NCBI GenBank assembly: GCA_963837775.1
Contig: CAWIOX010000018.1
Coordinates: forward strand, 124,001-188,000
DNA length: 64,000 nt
Source of the DNA: CAWIOX01 sp963837775
GTDB lineage: Bacteria > Pseudomonadota > Gammaproteobacteria > Burkholderiales > Burkholderiaceae_D
Direction: 5' to 3'
How positions within the stretch are numbered: the first letter of the stretch is position 1; every line of letters begins with the position of its first letter. Below, one piece after another: positions 34,963 to 43,553 of this stretch. The notes beneath the pieces are model-generated. The model made no database searches. It was not told the origin of the DNA and saw nothing but the letters and a program-made list of their open reading frames with translations. A program made the translations under genes and the position numbers.

Positions 34963-37266
34963 ATGGCAAGCGTCACGGACCCCGTATGCGGGATGGCGGT
35001 CGACCCCGCCCCGACCGCAGCAAGTCGCGAGTATGCAGGACAGAAATACTGGTTCTGTTCCTCTCACTGTCGGCAAAAATTTGACGCAGCACCGCAGCAG
35101 TATGTGAAGCCGCCGGTGTTGGCCGCACCGGCCCCCGCCAGGGCGGCTTCCAGGGATGCGCTGTACACCTGCCCGATGCACCCGGAGGTGCAACAAATCG
35201 GCCCGGGCAACTGCCCGAAATGCGGGATGGCGCTGGAACCGATGGATGCCGTGGCTCAGGAAGATAGCAGCGAATTGCGCGATATGACGCGGCGCTTCTG
35301 GGTCAGTCTCGCCTTGAGCCTGCCATTGCTGTTCATTACGATGAGCGAATTCATTCCCGGCCTGAATCTGCACCACTGGATCGGAATCGACACCTTCAAC
35401 TGGCTGCAAGCGGCTCTGGCGACGCCGGTGGTGCTATGGGGCGGCTGGCCGTTCTTCGTGCGCGGCTGGGCCTCGTTCAAGACCTGGAATCTCAACATGT
35501 TCAGCCTGATCGGCCTGGGCACGGCTGCCGCCTATCTGTTCAGCGCATTCGCGCTGCTGTTCCCGGCGGCGTTGCCGGACGCGTTCAAGATGGATGGCAT
35601 GGTGCCGCTGTATTTCGAAGCGGCGGCGGTCATCGTGGCGCTGGTGCTGTTGGGCCAGGTGCTGGAATTGCGCGCCCGCTCCCGCACCAACAGCGCGATC
35701 AAATCGCTGCTCGAACTGGCGCCCAATACCGCGCTGCGCATCAGGCCGGATGGCACGGAGGAAGAAATCCATCTCGACCTGGTGCAAGTCGGCGACATCT
35801 TGCGCGTCAAGCCGGGGGGCAAGATCCCGGTCGACGGCGAATTGGTCGACGGTCATTCGAATGTGGATGAGTCGATGATCACCGGCGAGCCGGTGCCGGT
35901 TGAAAAGCAGGTTGGCAATAAGGTGACCGCCGGCACCGTCAATCAAACCGGCTCCTTCTCGCTGCGTGCCGACAAAGTCGGGTCAGACACGCTGCTGGCC
36001 AGGATCGTTCAAATGGTCAATGAAGCGGGACGCTCGCGCGCGCCGATCCAGAAACTGGCGGACCAGGTATCGGGCTGGTTCGTGCCGGCGGTGATCGCCA
36101 TTGGACTCGCGTCGTTTGCGGTCTGGGCGCTGTTCGGCCCTGCTCCGGCGCTGGCCAACGGGCTGGTCGCGGCGGTGTCGGTGCTGATTATCGCGTGCCC
36201 TTGCGCGCTGGGACTGGCGACGCCGATTTCGATCATGGTCGGCGTCGGACGCGGCGCGCTTGACGGCGTGCTGATCAAGGATGCCGAGGCACTCGAACTG
36301 ATGGAGAAGGTCGATACGCTGATGATCGACAAGACCGGCACCTTAACCGATGGCAAGCCGAAAGTGCAGCGCATCGTTGCCGCCAGCGGTTTTGACGAGC
36401 CGCAGGTGCTGCGCTATGCGGCCAGCCTCGATGCGCTCAGCGAGCATCCGCTGGCGCTCGCGATCGTCAATCACGCGAAGGAACAAAACCTGTCGCCGAT
36501 GCCGGTCACGCAATTCGAATCCGTCACCGGCCAGGGCGTGCGCGGCCAGATCGACGGCAAACTGGTTTCGTTGGGCAACCTGCGACTGATGGAGGCCGAG
36601 CGGGTCGATACTTCCCCGCTGGCTGCCCAGGTGCAAACGCTGCGCGAGCTGGCGCAAACCGTGATGTTCTTATGTGTCGACAATCAGCTGGCCGGCGTCG
36701 TCAGCGTCGCCGATCCGATCAAGCCGACCACCCGCGAAGCGATTGAGCAATTGCATGCGGCGGGACTGCGCATCGTCGTGCTGACCGGCGACAATGCGAT
36801 CACCGCCGCAGCGGTTGCGAAACAACTGGGCCTGGATGACTTCCGCGCCGATGTGCTGCCCGAAGACAAGCTCAATTATTTGAAAGCGTTGCAGCGAGAA
36901 GGCCGTATCGTGGCGATGGCCGGCGACGGCGTCAACGATGCGCCGGCGCTGGCGCAGGCCAACGTCGGCATTGCGATGGGCACCGGCACCGACGTGGCGA
37001 TGAACAGCGCACGCATCGTGCTGGTCAAGGGCGATTTGCGCGGCATCGCGAAAGCGCGGCTGCTCAGCCAGCATACGATGAAGAACATCCGGCAAAACCT
37101 GTTTTTTGCCTTCATCTACAATTTCGTCGGGGTGCCGATTGCGGCCGGCGTGCTCTATCCGTGGCTCGGGCTGCTGTTGAGCCCGATGATCGCGAGCGCG
37201 GCGATGAGCATGAGTTCGGTGTCGGTGATTGCAAACGCGCTGCGCTTGCGCAACAAGGCGCTTTGA
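34963..37266 (+). CDS. copA: Copper-type P1B ATPase with YHS and heavy-metal-binding domains
   Basis: A 767-residue metal-exporting ATPase. The N-terminus has a YHS-type domain (residues 5-48, DPVCGM and FCSSHC) and a heavy-metal-binding domain (68-93, YTCPMHPEV and CPKCGM) instead of the classical CxxC domain. The core shows TGEP, the CPC metal site (ACPCALGLATP near 412), DKTGTLTDG (phosphorylated Asp near 456), SEHPLA, and GDGVNDAPAL. The final helices carry YNFVGVPIAAG and MSMSSVSVI, typical of Cu(I)/Ag(I) transport (P1B-1). AAGGGA seven bases upstream supports ATG 34963. It moves Cu(I) or Ag(I) out of the cytoplasm. Confidence 0.9.
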   Translation: MASVTDPVCGMAVDPAPTAASREYAGQKYWFCSSHCRQKFDAAPQQYVKPPVLAAPAPARAASRDALYTCPMHPEVQQIGPGNCPKCGMALEPMDAVAQEDSSELRDMTRRFWVSLALSLPLLFITMSEFIPGLNLHHWIGIDTFNWLQAALATPVVLWGGWPFFVRGWASFKTWNLNMFSLIGLGTAAAYLFSAFALLFPAALPDAFKMDGMVPLYFEAAAVIVALVLLGQVLELRARSRTNSAIKSLLELAPNTALRIRPDGTEEEIHLDLVQVGDILRVKPGGKIPVDGELVDGHSNVDESMITGEPVPVEKQVGNKVTAGTVNQTGSFSLRADKVGSDTLLARIVQMVNEAGRSRAPIQKLADQVSGWFVPAVIAIGLASFAVWALFGPAPALANGLVAAVSVLIIACPCALGLATPISIMVGVGRGALDGVLIKDAEALELMEKVDTLMIDKTGTLTDGKPKVQRIVAASGFDEPQVLRYAASLDALSEHPLALAIVNHAKEQNLSPMPVTQFESVTGQGVRGQIDGKLVSLGNLRLMEAERVDTSPLAAQVQTLRELAQTVMFLCVDNQLAGVVSVADPIKPTTREAIEQLHAAGLRIVVLTGDNAITAAAVAKQLGLDDFRADVLPEDKLNYLKALQREGRIVAMAGDGVNDAPALAQANVGIAMGTGTDVAMNSARIVLVKGDLRGIAKARLLSQHTMKNIRQNLFFAFIYNFVGVPIAAGVLYPWLGLLLSPMIASAAMSMSSVSVIANALRLRNKAL

Positions 37267-37409
37267 ACGCGAAATCGCCGCTGCCGCCCGCGAGGGGCGA
37301 GAAAACCGGTCACAATCCGAACAAGAGAGAAAGCCATGATTTTTAGGCGCTGCCTGCCATGGCATCAACGAGCGGCGCGGCCGGGTAGGCAATGACTGAC
37401 GGAGGGGGT

Positions 37410-38948
37410 ATGAAGCAGGCAGCAGATCAGGAACGCAGTGGATCAGCCAACATCCTGCGGATACGGCGGGTCGGGATCGATACCTACCAGGAGCCGGTGA
37501 TCTACATGCGCAGCGACTGCCACATCTGCAAATCCGAGGGTTTCGAGGCGCGTTCGCGGGTCGAAGTCCGGCTCGGCGGCCGGCGGATTGTCGCGACGCT
37601 GAATGTAGTGTCGTCGGCCATCATTGCGCCGGACGAAGCGGGACTGTCGGAGTCGGCCTGGTATGCGCTGGGCGGCGCGGAGGGTGACCACATTGCTGTG
37701 CTGCATCCGAAACCGCTGCAGTCGTTTTCCATCGTCCGCGCCAAGATCTACGGCGCGCGCATCACCGCCGACGGCGCCGCTGCGATCGTGCAGGATATCG
37801 TCGAGGGCAACTATTCCGACATCGAGCTGGCATCGTTCATCACCGCCTGCGCCGGCAACCGGCTCGACATCGACGAAATCATCGCGCTCACGCATGCGAT
37901 GACGTATGCCGGAGGGCGTCTGCAATGGGACCGTCAGCCGGTGGTGGACAAGCATTGCGTCGGCGGCTTGCCGGGCAACCGGACCACGCTGCTGGTGGTG
38001 CCTATCGTTGCGGCCTGCGGACTGACGATTCCGAAGACCTCTTCGCGCGCGATCACCTCGCCCTCCGGCACCGCCGACACGATGGAAACCCTGGCGCCGG
38101 TGGTGCTCGATATTGCGCAGATGCAGAAGGTCGTGGCGCGCGAAGGCGGCTGCATCATCTGGGGCGGCAACGTGAGCCTGAGTCCGGCTGACGATCTGCT
38201 GATCCGGGTCGAGCGGCCGCTCGATCTGGACAGCGACGGGCAGCTGATCGCCTCGGTGCTGTCGAAGAAGATCGCCGCCGGCGCGACCCACGTGCTGATC
38301 GATATCCCGGTCGGCCCGACCGCGAAAGTGCGTTCGGTGGCGGCCGCCCAGCAGCTGAGCGGCATGCTGACCACCGTCGGCAACGCGTTCGGGATCGTGG
38401 TCCGGACCATGCTGACCGACGGCACGCAGCCGGTGGGCCGCGGCATCGGCCCGGCGCTGGAGGCGCGCGATGTGCTGGCGGTGCTCAGGAATCAGGCCGG
38501 CGCGCCGGATGACCTGCGGCAACGGGCGCTGCTGCTGGCGGCCGGGGTGCTGGAACTGGGGCAGAAAGCGCTGCCCGGCCAGGGGCTGGCGCTGGCGCGC
38601 AAGGTGCTCGACAGCGGCGACGCATGGCGCAAATTCGAGGCGATCTGCGCAGCGCAGGGCGGCTTGCGGGTGCCGCCGGTGGCTGCCTACACGCATGTGA
38701 TCACTGCGCGCCACGCGGGGCGCATCGATGCGATCGACAACCGCCGGCTGGCGCGCATCGCCAAGCTGGCCGGCGCGCCGAAAGCGCCGGCCGCAGGACT
38801 GATGCTGCATCAGGTCATCGGCGACCAGGTCGAGGCAGGCCAGCCCCTGCTGACCATTCATGCCGAATCGCCGGGCGAGCTGGCATATGCGCGCTCCTAT
38901 GCCGACGCGCAGCAGGATGTGATGCTGATACGGGGAGAAATCCAATGA
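37410..38948 (+). CDS. Thymidine phosphorylase-family enzyme, AMP phosphorylase-like
   Basis: A 512-residue nucleoside/nucleotide phosphorylase of the archaeal AMP phosphorylase (TIGR02645) type. An extra N-terminal barrel-like region (about 1-90) precedes the core. The phosphate-binding loop reads KTSSRAITSPSGTADTMETL, as in AMP phosphorylase, and RAKIYGARIT, HCVGGLPGNRTTLL and PVGRGIGPALEA match the family. The predicted reaction is AMP + Pi to adenine + ribose-1,5-bisphosphate. GGAGGGGGT supports ATG 37410; ATG 37392 is alternative. The stop overlaps the next start (ATGA), so it is coupled to the PRPP synthetase-like gene. Confidence 0.85.
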   Translation: MKQAADQERSGSANILRIRRVGIDTYQEPVIYMRSDCHICKSEGFEARSRVEVRLGGRRIVATLNVVSSAIIAPDEAGLSESAWYALGGAEGDHIAVLHPKPLQSFSIVRAKIYGARITADGAAAIVQDIVEGNYSDIELASFITACAGNRLDIDEIIALTHAMTYAGGRLQWDRQPVVDKHCVGGLPGNRTTLLVVPIVAACGLTIPKTSSRAITSPSGTADTMETLAPVVLDIAQMQKVVAREGGCIIWGGNVSLSPADDLLIRVERPLDLDSDGQLIASVLSKKIAAGATHVLIDIPVGPTAKVRSVAAAQQLSGMLTTVGNAFGIVVRTMLTDGTQPVGRGIGPALEARDVLAVLRNQAGAPDDLRQRALLLAAGVLELGQKALPGQGLALARKVLDSGDAWRKFEAICAAQGGLRVPPVAAYTHVITARHAGRIDAIDNRRLARIAKLAGAPKAPAAGLMLHQVIGDQVEAGQPLLTIHAESPGELAYARSYADAQQDVMLIRGEIQ

Positions 38949-39838
38949 CGCCGCTGCTGTTTGCGATGCCGGGCAATGCGGCGCTGGCCGCACGGCTGGC
39001 AAAATTGCTGGGCTGGGAAAGCGGCGCCATCACCGTGCGCAGCTTTCCCGACGGCGAGTCCTATCTGCGCTTGCTGACCGCGGTGCAGGGGCGCGAGGTC
39101 GTATTTGTCTGCACGCTGGACCGGCCGGACGACAAGCTGCTGCCGCTGTATTTCGCCGCCAGCATTGCGCGCGAACTGGGCGCGCGCCGCATCGGCCTGA
39201 TCATTCCGTACCTGGCCTACATGCGGCAGGATGCGCGCTTTCAGGAAGGCGAGGGCATCACGTCGGCGCACTTTGCCAGGCTCGTCAGCGGCATGGCCGA
39301 CTGGCTGCTGACCGTCGATCCGCATTTGCACCGGCATCACACTCTGCGCGCGATCTATTCGATCCGCAGCGCGGTGGTCCACGCGGCGCCGGCCATCGCG
39401 CAGTGGATCGCCCGCAACATACCCCGCCCGCTGGTGATCGGCCCGGACGCCGAGAGCGAACAGTGGGTGGCCGAAGTGGCCAAAGGCGCCGGCTGCCCTT
39501 ATACCGTGCTGCAGAAAACACGGCATGGCGACCGCGAGGTGGAAGTCTCGGTGCCGGACAGCGCGCAGTGGCAGGGACGCACGCCGGTGCTGGTGGACGA
39601 CATCGTGTCCACCGCCCGCACGATGATTGCGGCGACCGCGCATCTGCATGCGGCCGGACTGGCAGCGCCGGTCTGCATCGCGGTCCATCCGGTCTTCGCC
39701 GGCGATGCCTGCGCCGCGCTGCAAGCGGCAGGGGTCGAGCGCATCGTCAGCTGCAACACCATCGCGCATCCAAGCAACCAGATCGATCTGTCCGGCCCGA
39801 TGGCGGCGGCGCTGCAGCAAATGGCTGCGCACAAATGA
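38945..39838 (+). CDS. Ribose-phosphate pyrophosphokinase-like protein
   Basis: A 297-residue member of the PRPP synthetase family, distinct from the usual ~315-residue Prs. N-terminal: FPDGESYLRL, CTLDRPDDKLLPLYFAA and YLAYMRQDARF. The PRPP-binding loop reads VLVDDIVSTARTM. The catalytic flexible-loop Lys region is QKTRHGDREV. The start at 38945 gives ATGA overlap with the AMP phosphorylase-like gene. It should make or use PRPP. Paired with the neighbouring enzyme it could recycle adenine nucleotide or ribose-1,5-bisphosphate; this is inference. Confidence 0.85.
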   Translation: MTPLLFAMPGNAALAARLAKLLGWESGAITVRSFPDGESYLRLLTAVQGREVVFVCTLDRPDDKLLPLYFAASIARELGARRIGLIIPYLAYMRQDARFQEGEGITSAHFARLVSGMADWLLTVDPHLHRHHTLRAIYSIRSAVVHAAPAIAQWIARNIPRPLVIGPDAESEQWVAEVAKGAGCPYTVLQKTRHGDREVEVSVPDSAQWQGRTPVLVDDIVSTARTMIAATAHLHAAGLAAPVCIAVHPVFAGDACAALQAAGVERIVSCNTIAHPSNQIDLSGPMAAALQQMAAHK

Positions 39839-39846
39839 TGCTTGCC

Positions 39847-40214
39847 TTATTTCAGCGTCAGGCGCACCTGCTCAGCCGGTTTGCCGGGCAGCGTGATCTT
39901 GACGATGGCCTTGGCGCCGGCGCTGCCTTGGCCTTGGCTGTCAGCTGGTTGTCGCCGGCCGGCGTCAGCGCGGCCCTGGTTTTTTCGGCGCCGGACAGCA
40001 GCGTGATTTCGCCGCTGACGCCCTTGCTGTCGAGCGGCTTGCCGTCATGGTTGCTCAGGTAGACGCTCAGTTGTTCTGCCTCGGCGACCAGTTCGACCCG
40101 GTTGCCTGAGGCGGCCTCGACCATCACGCCGCCATGTTGCGGCTTGAGTCCCTCGTGGGCGAACGCGAGGCCGGCGCACAGCGCGATGGATGCGGCGATG
40201 ATCAGTTTTTTCAT
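39847..40214 (-). pseudogene. Small periplasmic metal-resistance accessory protein, frameshifted end
   Basis: A secreted protein of about 122 residues with a signal peptide (MKKLIIAASIALCAGLAFA) and the mature start HEGLKPQHGGVM. A beta-rich domain (VSGEITLLSGAEKTRAAL) follows. The last part is shifted: after AKAKAA, the expected GSAGAKAIVKITLPGKP and QVRLTLK with stop at 39847 lie in another frame. One missing G near 39933 explains this. It resembles the C-terminal periplasmic accessory proteins of copper/RND operons. It is the last gene of the minus-strand RND series or a separate unit; a 67-nt element lies upstream. Confidence 0.7.
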
Positions 40215-40328
40215 GATGTTTTCCTTTACAGAGATGATGTCACGGGATGGGTTGAATCATTGGCATGCCCGCCATGGGCAGGGCATTGCTCAAGAAAGGC
40301 ACAAAAATCCGGCCTGGATGCCTTCCAG

Positions 40329-40396
40329 ATACAGGCATGGGTATATTTAATAGCCCCAATAAACATATGCGGGTAATGGCATGAAAATGATGATAC
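40329..40396 (-). repeat. 68-nt GTAT-to-GTAT element, copy 5
   Basis: On the minus strand it begins GTATCATCATTTTCATGCCA, has ACCCGCATATG, the core TTTATTGGGGCTATTAAA and TATACCC, and ends CTGTAT, 68 nt. Copy 4 at 30631 is very close to it. It lies upstream of the small periplasmic protein and downstream of the RND pump gene. Confidence 0.8.
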
Positions 40397-40441
40397 CCCC
40401 TGTTTTTTGTAAAATTGTGGGTGCTGCAAGGCATTTTCAAT

Positions 40442-43400
40442 TCAGAACACCTCGTTGTTGTGGTCTTGCAGCAATTGCTGCAGCGGCTTTTCGCCGAACA
40501 GCCAGAACATCAGCGGCGTCAGCAGCGTATCGAGCAGGGTCGAGCTGACCAGCCCGCCGAAGATCACCACCGCCACCGGATGCAGGATCTCCTTGCCCGG
40601 CGCGTCGGCCGCGAACAGCAGCGGCACCAGCGCCAGCGCGGCAGTCAGCGCGGTCATCAGCACCGGCGTGAGCCGCTCCAGCGAACCGCGCACGATCATG
40701 CGCTGGCTGAAGGTTTCCCCCTCGAACTTGCACAGGTTGATGTAGTGGCTGATTTTCAGGATGCCGTTGCGGGTCGCGATGCCGGTCAGCGTGATGAAGC
40801 CGACCAGCGACGCCACCGACAGCGTGATGTCGGCCAGCCACATCGCGATCACGCTGCCGATCAGCGCCATCGGGATGTTGCCCATGATGATCGCGGTCAG
40901 CTTGACCGACTGGTAGCGGCTGTACAGCACCATGAAGATCAGCGCCAGCGATACCAGCGACAGGCCGGCGATCAGCCTGGTCGCCTGTTCCTGCGCCTGG
41001 AACTGGCCTTCGAGGCTGACGAAATAGCCTTCCGGCAGATGGTTGGCCGCCAGCACCTGGCGGATATCGGCGATGATGCGCGCCATGTCGGAGCCGTCGG
41101 TATTGGCGGCGATGACGATCCGGCGCCGGCCGTTCTCGCGCCCGATCTGGTTCGGGCCGTCCGATTCCTCGATGCTCGCCACCTGCGACAGCGGGATGCG
41201 CCCGTGCGGGGTGTCGATCAGGATATTGGCCAGGCCGGGCGTATCGCGCGCACTGTCCGGCAGCCGCACCACCAGGTTGAAACGCTTGTTGCCGTCGACG
41301 ATCTGCGCCACGGTATCGCCCTCGGTCAGGGTTTCCAGCGTCTTCAGCAAGGTTCCCGGCGACACGCCATACTGCGCGGCACGGCCATAATCGAGCCGCA
41401 CCTTGATCTGCGGGATCAGCACCTGCTTCTCGATCTGCAGATCGGTCAGCCCCGGAATCCGCAGCAGCTTGTCGCGCAGGCTGGCGGCCTGGCCGCGCAG
41501 CGTGTCGAGATCGTCGCCGTAGATCTTCAGCGCGATCTGCGCGCGCACGCCGGACAGCAGGTGGTCGAGCCGGTGCGAGATCGGCTGACCGACGGTCGCG
41601 GTCGCCGGCAGCGGCGCCAGTTTGGCCCGGATGTCGGCCATCACCGCCGCGCGCGCCCGCTGCGACGGCCTCAGATCGACGTCCAGTTCGCTCGAATGCA
41701 CGCCCTCCGCGTGTTCATCCAGTTCGGCGCGACCGGTGCGGCGGCCGACGCTCTTCACCTCCGGCACTTCCATCATCAGTTGCTCGGCCAGCGCGCCAAC
41801 CTGGTTCGACTCGGCCAGCGAGGTGCCGGGATTGAGCAGCAGCGACACGGTCAGCGTGCCCTCGTTGAACGCCGGCAGGAACGCGCGCGGGAAGGACGGC
41901 ACCGTGGCCACCGTTGCCGCCAGCAGTACCAGCGCGGCGGCCAGGATCAGCTTGGCGCGAGCAAACGAGGCTTGCAGCAGGCGCTGGTCCCAGTGCTTGA
42001 GCCATTGCACCAGCCGCGAGTCGCCGTGCCCGATCTGCTGCATGCGCGGCAGCAGGAAGTAGCACATCACCGGGGTCACGGTCAGCGCCACCAGCAGGCT
42101 CGACAGGATCGAGGTGATATAGGCGACGCCGAGCGGCGCGAACAGCCGGCCCTCGATGCCCGGCAGCGCGAACAGCGGCACGAACACCAGCACCACCACC
42201 ATGGTGGCGACCACCACGCCGGAACGCACCTCGTTGCAGGCGGCCGCGATCACCTTGATGATGCCCGGCACGCCCTTGGGCTTGCGCTCCTTGAGTCGCC
42301 GCAACACGTTTTCCACGTCGACCAGCGCGTCGTCGACCAGCTCGCCGATCGCGATCGCCAGGCCGCCCAGCGTCATCACGTTGATCGACAGCCCCATGCC
42401 CTTGAACACCAGCACGGTGATCGCCAGCGACAACGGGATCGCGATCAGCGAGATCAGCGTGGTGCGCACATTCATCAGGAACAGGAACAGGATGATCGCG
42501 ACCATGATCGCGCCGTCGCGCAGCGCTTCCTGCACGTTGCCGATCGACGCCTCGATGAAATCGGCCTGGCGGAACGAGATTTCGGGTTTCGACACGCCGG
42601 CCGGCAAGGACTTCGACAGCGCTGCCAGCGCATGCTCGATCTCCGCGCTGAGCTTGACCGAATCGGCATTCGGCTGCTTCTGCACGCTGACGATCACTGC
42701 CGGTTTGGCGCCATAACCGGCGTCGCCGCGCTTGAACGAGGCGGCGAATTTCACCTCGGCCAATTGCTTCATCAGGATCGGCTGGCCGTTGACGACCTTG
42801 ACTGCGAGGCTCTGCAGGTCTTCGAGACGGGTGGTGCGGCCCAGGTTGCGGATCAGGTATTCACGCGCGTTCTGCTCGAGGAAGCCGCCGCTGGTATTGC
42901 TGGAGAATGCCTTCAGCGCGGCGTCCAGTTCGTCGAAGCTGACACCGAGCTGCGCCATCAGCGCGGTATTCGGCTCGACCCGAAACTGGCGCACCTCGCC
43001 GCCGATCGGGATCACCTGCGCCACGCCCGGGATCGACAACAGGCGCGGACGCAGCACGAAGTCGGCATATTCGCGCACCTGCATCGGGCTGACCTTGGCC
43101 GGGTCGGCCGGCAGCGCGATCAGCATGATCTCGCCCATCACCGACGAAATCGGCCCCATGTTCGGCCGCACGCCCGGCGGCAGCTGTTCCTTGACCTCGG
43201 CCAGCCGTTCGGCCACCAGTTGCCGGTTGCGGTAGATGTCCGAGCCCCACTCGAATTCCGCATACAGGATCGACAGCCCGATGCCCGACACCGAACGCAC
43301 CCGCGTCACGCCGGGCATCCCGTTCATCGCGGTTTCAAGCGGAAACGAGACCAGTTGCTCGACTTCTTCCGGCGCCATGCCGCCGGCTTCGGTCATGATG

Positions 43401-43543
43401 GTGACGGTCGGCTTGTTGAGGTCGGGGAACACGTCGACCGGCATGTTCGACGCGGTGATGCCGCCGTAAATCATCAGGATCACGGCGAACGCGAGTACGA
43501 ACAGCCGGTTTTTCAGGCTGGTATTGACGATCCAGCTAAACAT
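40442..43543 (-). CDS. CzcA/CusA-type heavy-metal RND efflux pump
   Basis: A 1,033-residue inner-membrane proton antiporter of the HME-RND family, with twelve transmembrane helices and two periplasmic loops inferred from the family. The helix-4 region reads AIAIGELVDDALVDVENVLR (about 396-415), with extra acidic residues compared with classic CzcA or CusA. MFSWIVNTSLKNRLFVL and VFPDLNKPTVTI at the start are typical. It pumps cation from periplasm or cytoplasm across the envelope with the adjacent membrane-fusion and outer-membrane proteins. The substrate (Cu, Ag, Zn, Co or Ni) cannot be fixed from sequence. Confidence 0.9.
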   Translation of the reverse strand: MFSWIVNTSLKNRLFVLAFAVILMIYGGITASNMPVDVFPDLNKPTVTIMTEAGGMAPEEVEQLVSFPLETAMNGMPGVTRVRSVSGIGLSILYAEFEWGSDIYRNRQLVAERLAEVKEQLPPGVRPNMGPISSVMGEIMLIALPADPAKVSPMQVREYADFVLRPRLLSIPGVAQVIPIGGEVRQFRVEPNTALMAQLGVSFDELDAALKAFSSNTSGGFLEQNAREYLIRNLGRTTRLEDLQSLAVKVVNGQPILMKQLAEVKFAASFKRGDAGYGAKPAVIVSVQKQPNADSVKLSAEIEHALAALSKSLPAGVSKPEISFRQADFIEASIGNVQEALRDGAIMVAIILFLFLMNVRTTLISLIAIPLSLAITVLVFKGMGLSINVMTLGGLAIAIGELVDDALVDVENVLRRLKERKPKGVPGIIKVIAAACNEVRSGVVVATMVVVLVFVPLFALPGIEGRLFAPLGVAYITSILSSLLVALTVTPVMCYFLLPRMQQIGHGDSRLVQWLKHWDQRLLQASFARAKLILAAALVLLAATVATVPSFPRAFLPAFNEGTLTVSLLLNPGTSLAESNQVGALAEQLMMEVPEVKSVGRRTGRAELDEHAEGVHSSELDVDLRPSQRARAAVMADIRAKLAPLPATATVGQPISHRLDHLLSGVRAQIALKIYGDDLDTLRGQAASLRDKLLRIPGLTDLQIEKQVLIPQIKVRLDYGRAAQYGVSPGTLLKTLETLTEGDTVAQIVDGNKRFNLVVRLPDSARDTPGLANILIDTPHGRIPLSQVASIEESDGPNQIGRENGRRRIVIAANTDGSDMARIIADIRQVLAANHLPEGYFVSLEGQFQAQEQATRLIAGLSLVSLALIFMVLYSRYQSVKLTAIIMGNIPMALIGSVIAMWLADITLSVASLVGFITLTGIATRNGILKISHYINLCKFEGETFSQRMIVRGSLERLTPVLMTALTAALALVPLLFAADAPGKEILHPVAVVIFGGLVSSTLLDTLLTPLMFWLFGEKPLQQLLQDHNNEVF

Positions 43544-43553
43544 GCACTTCCCC

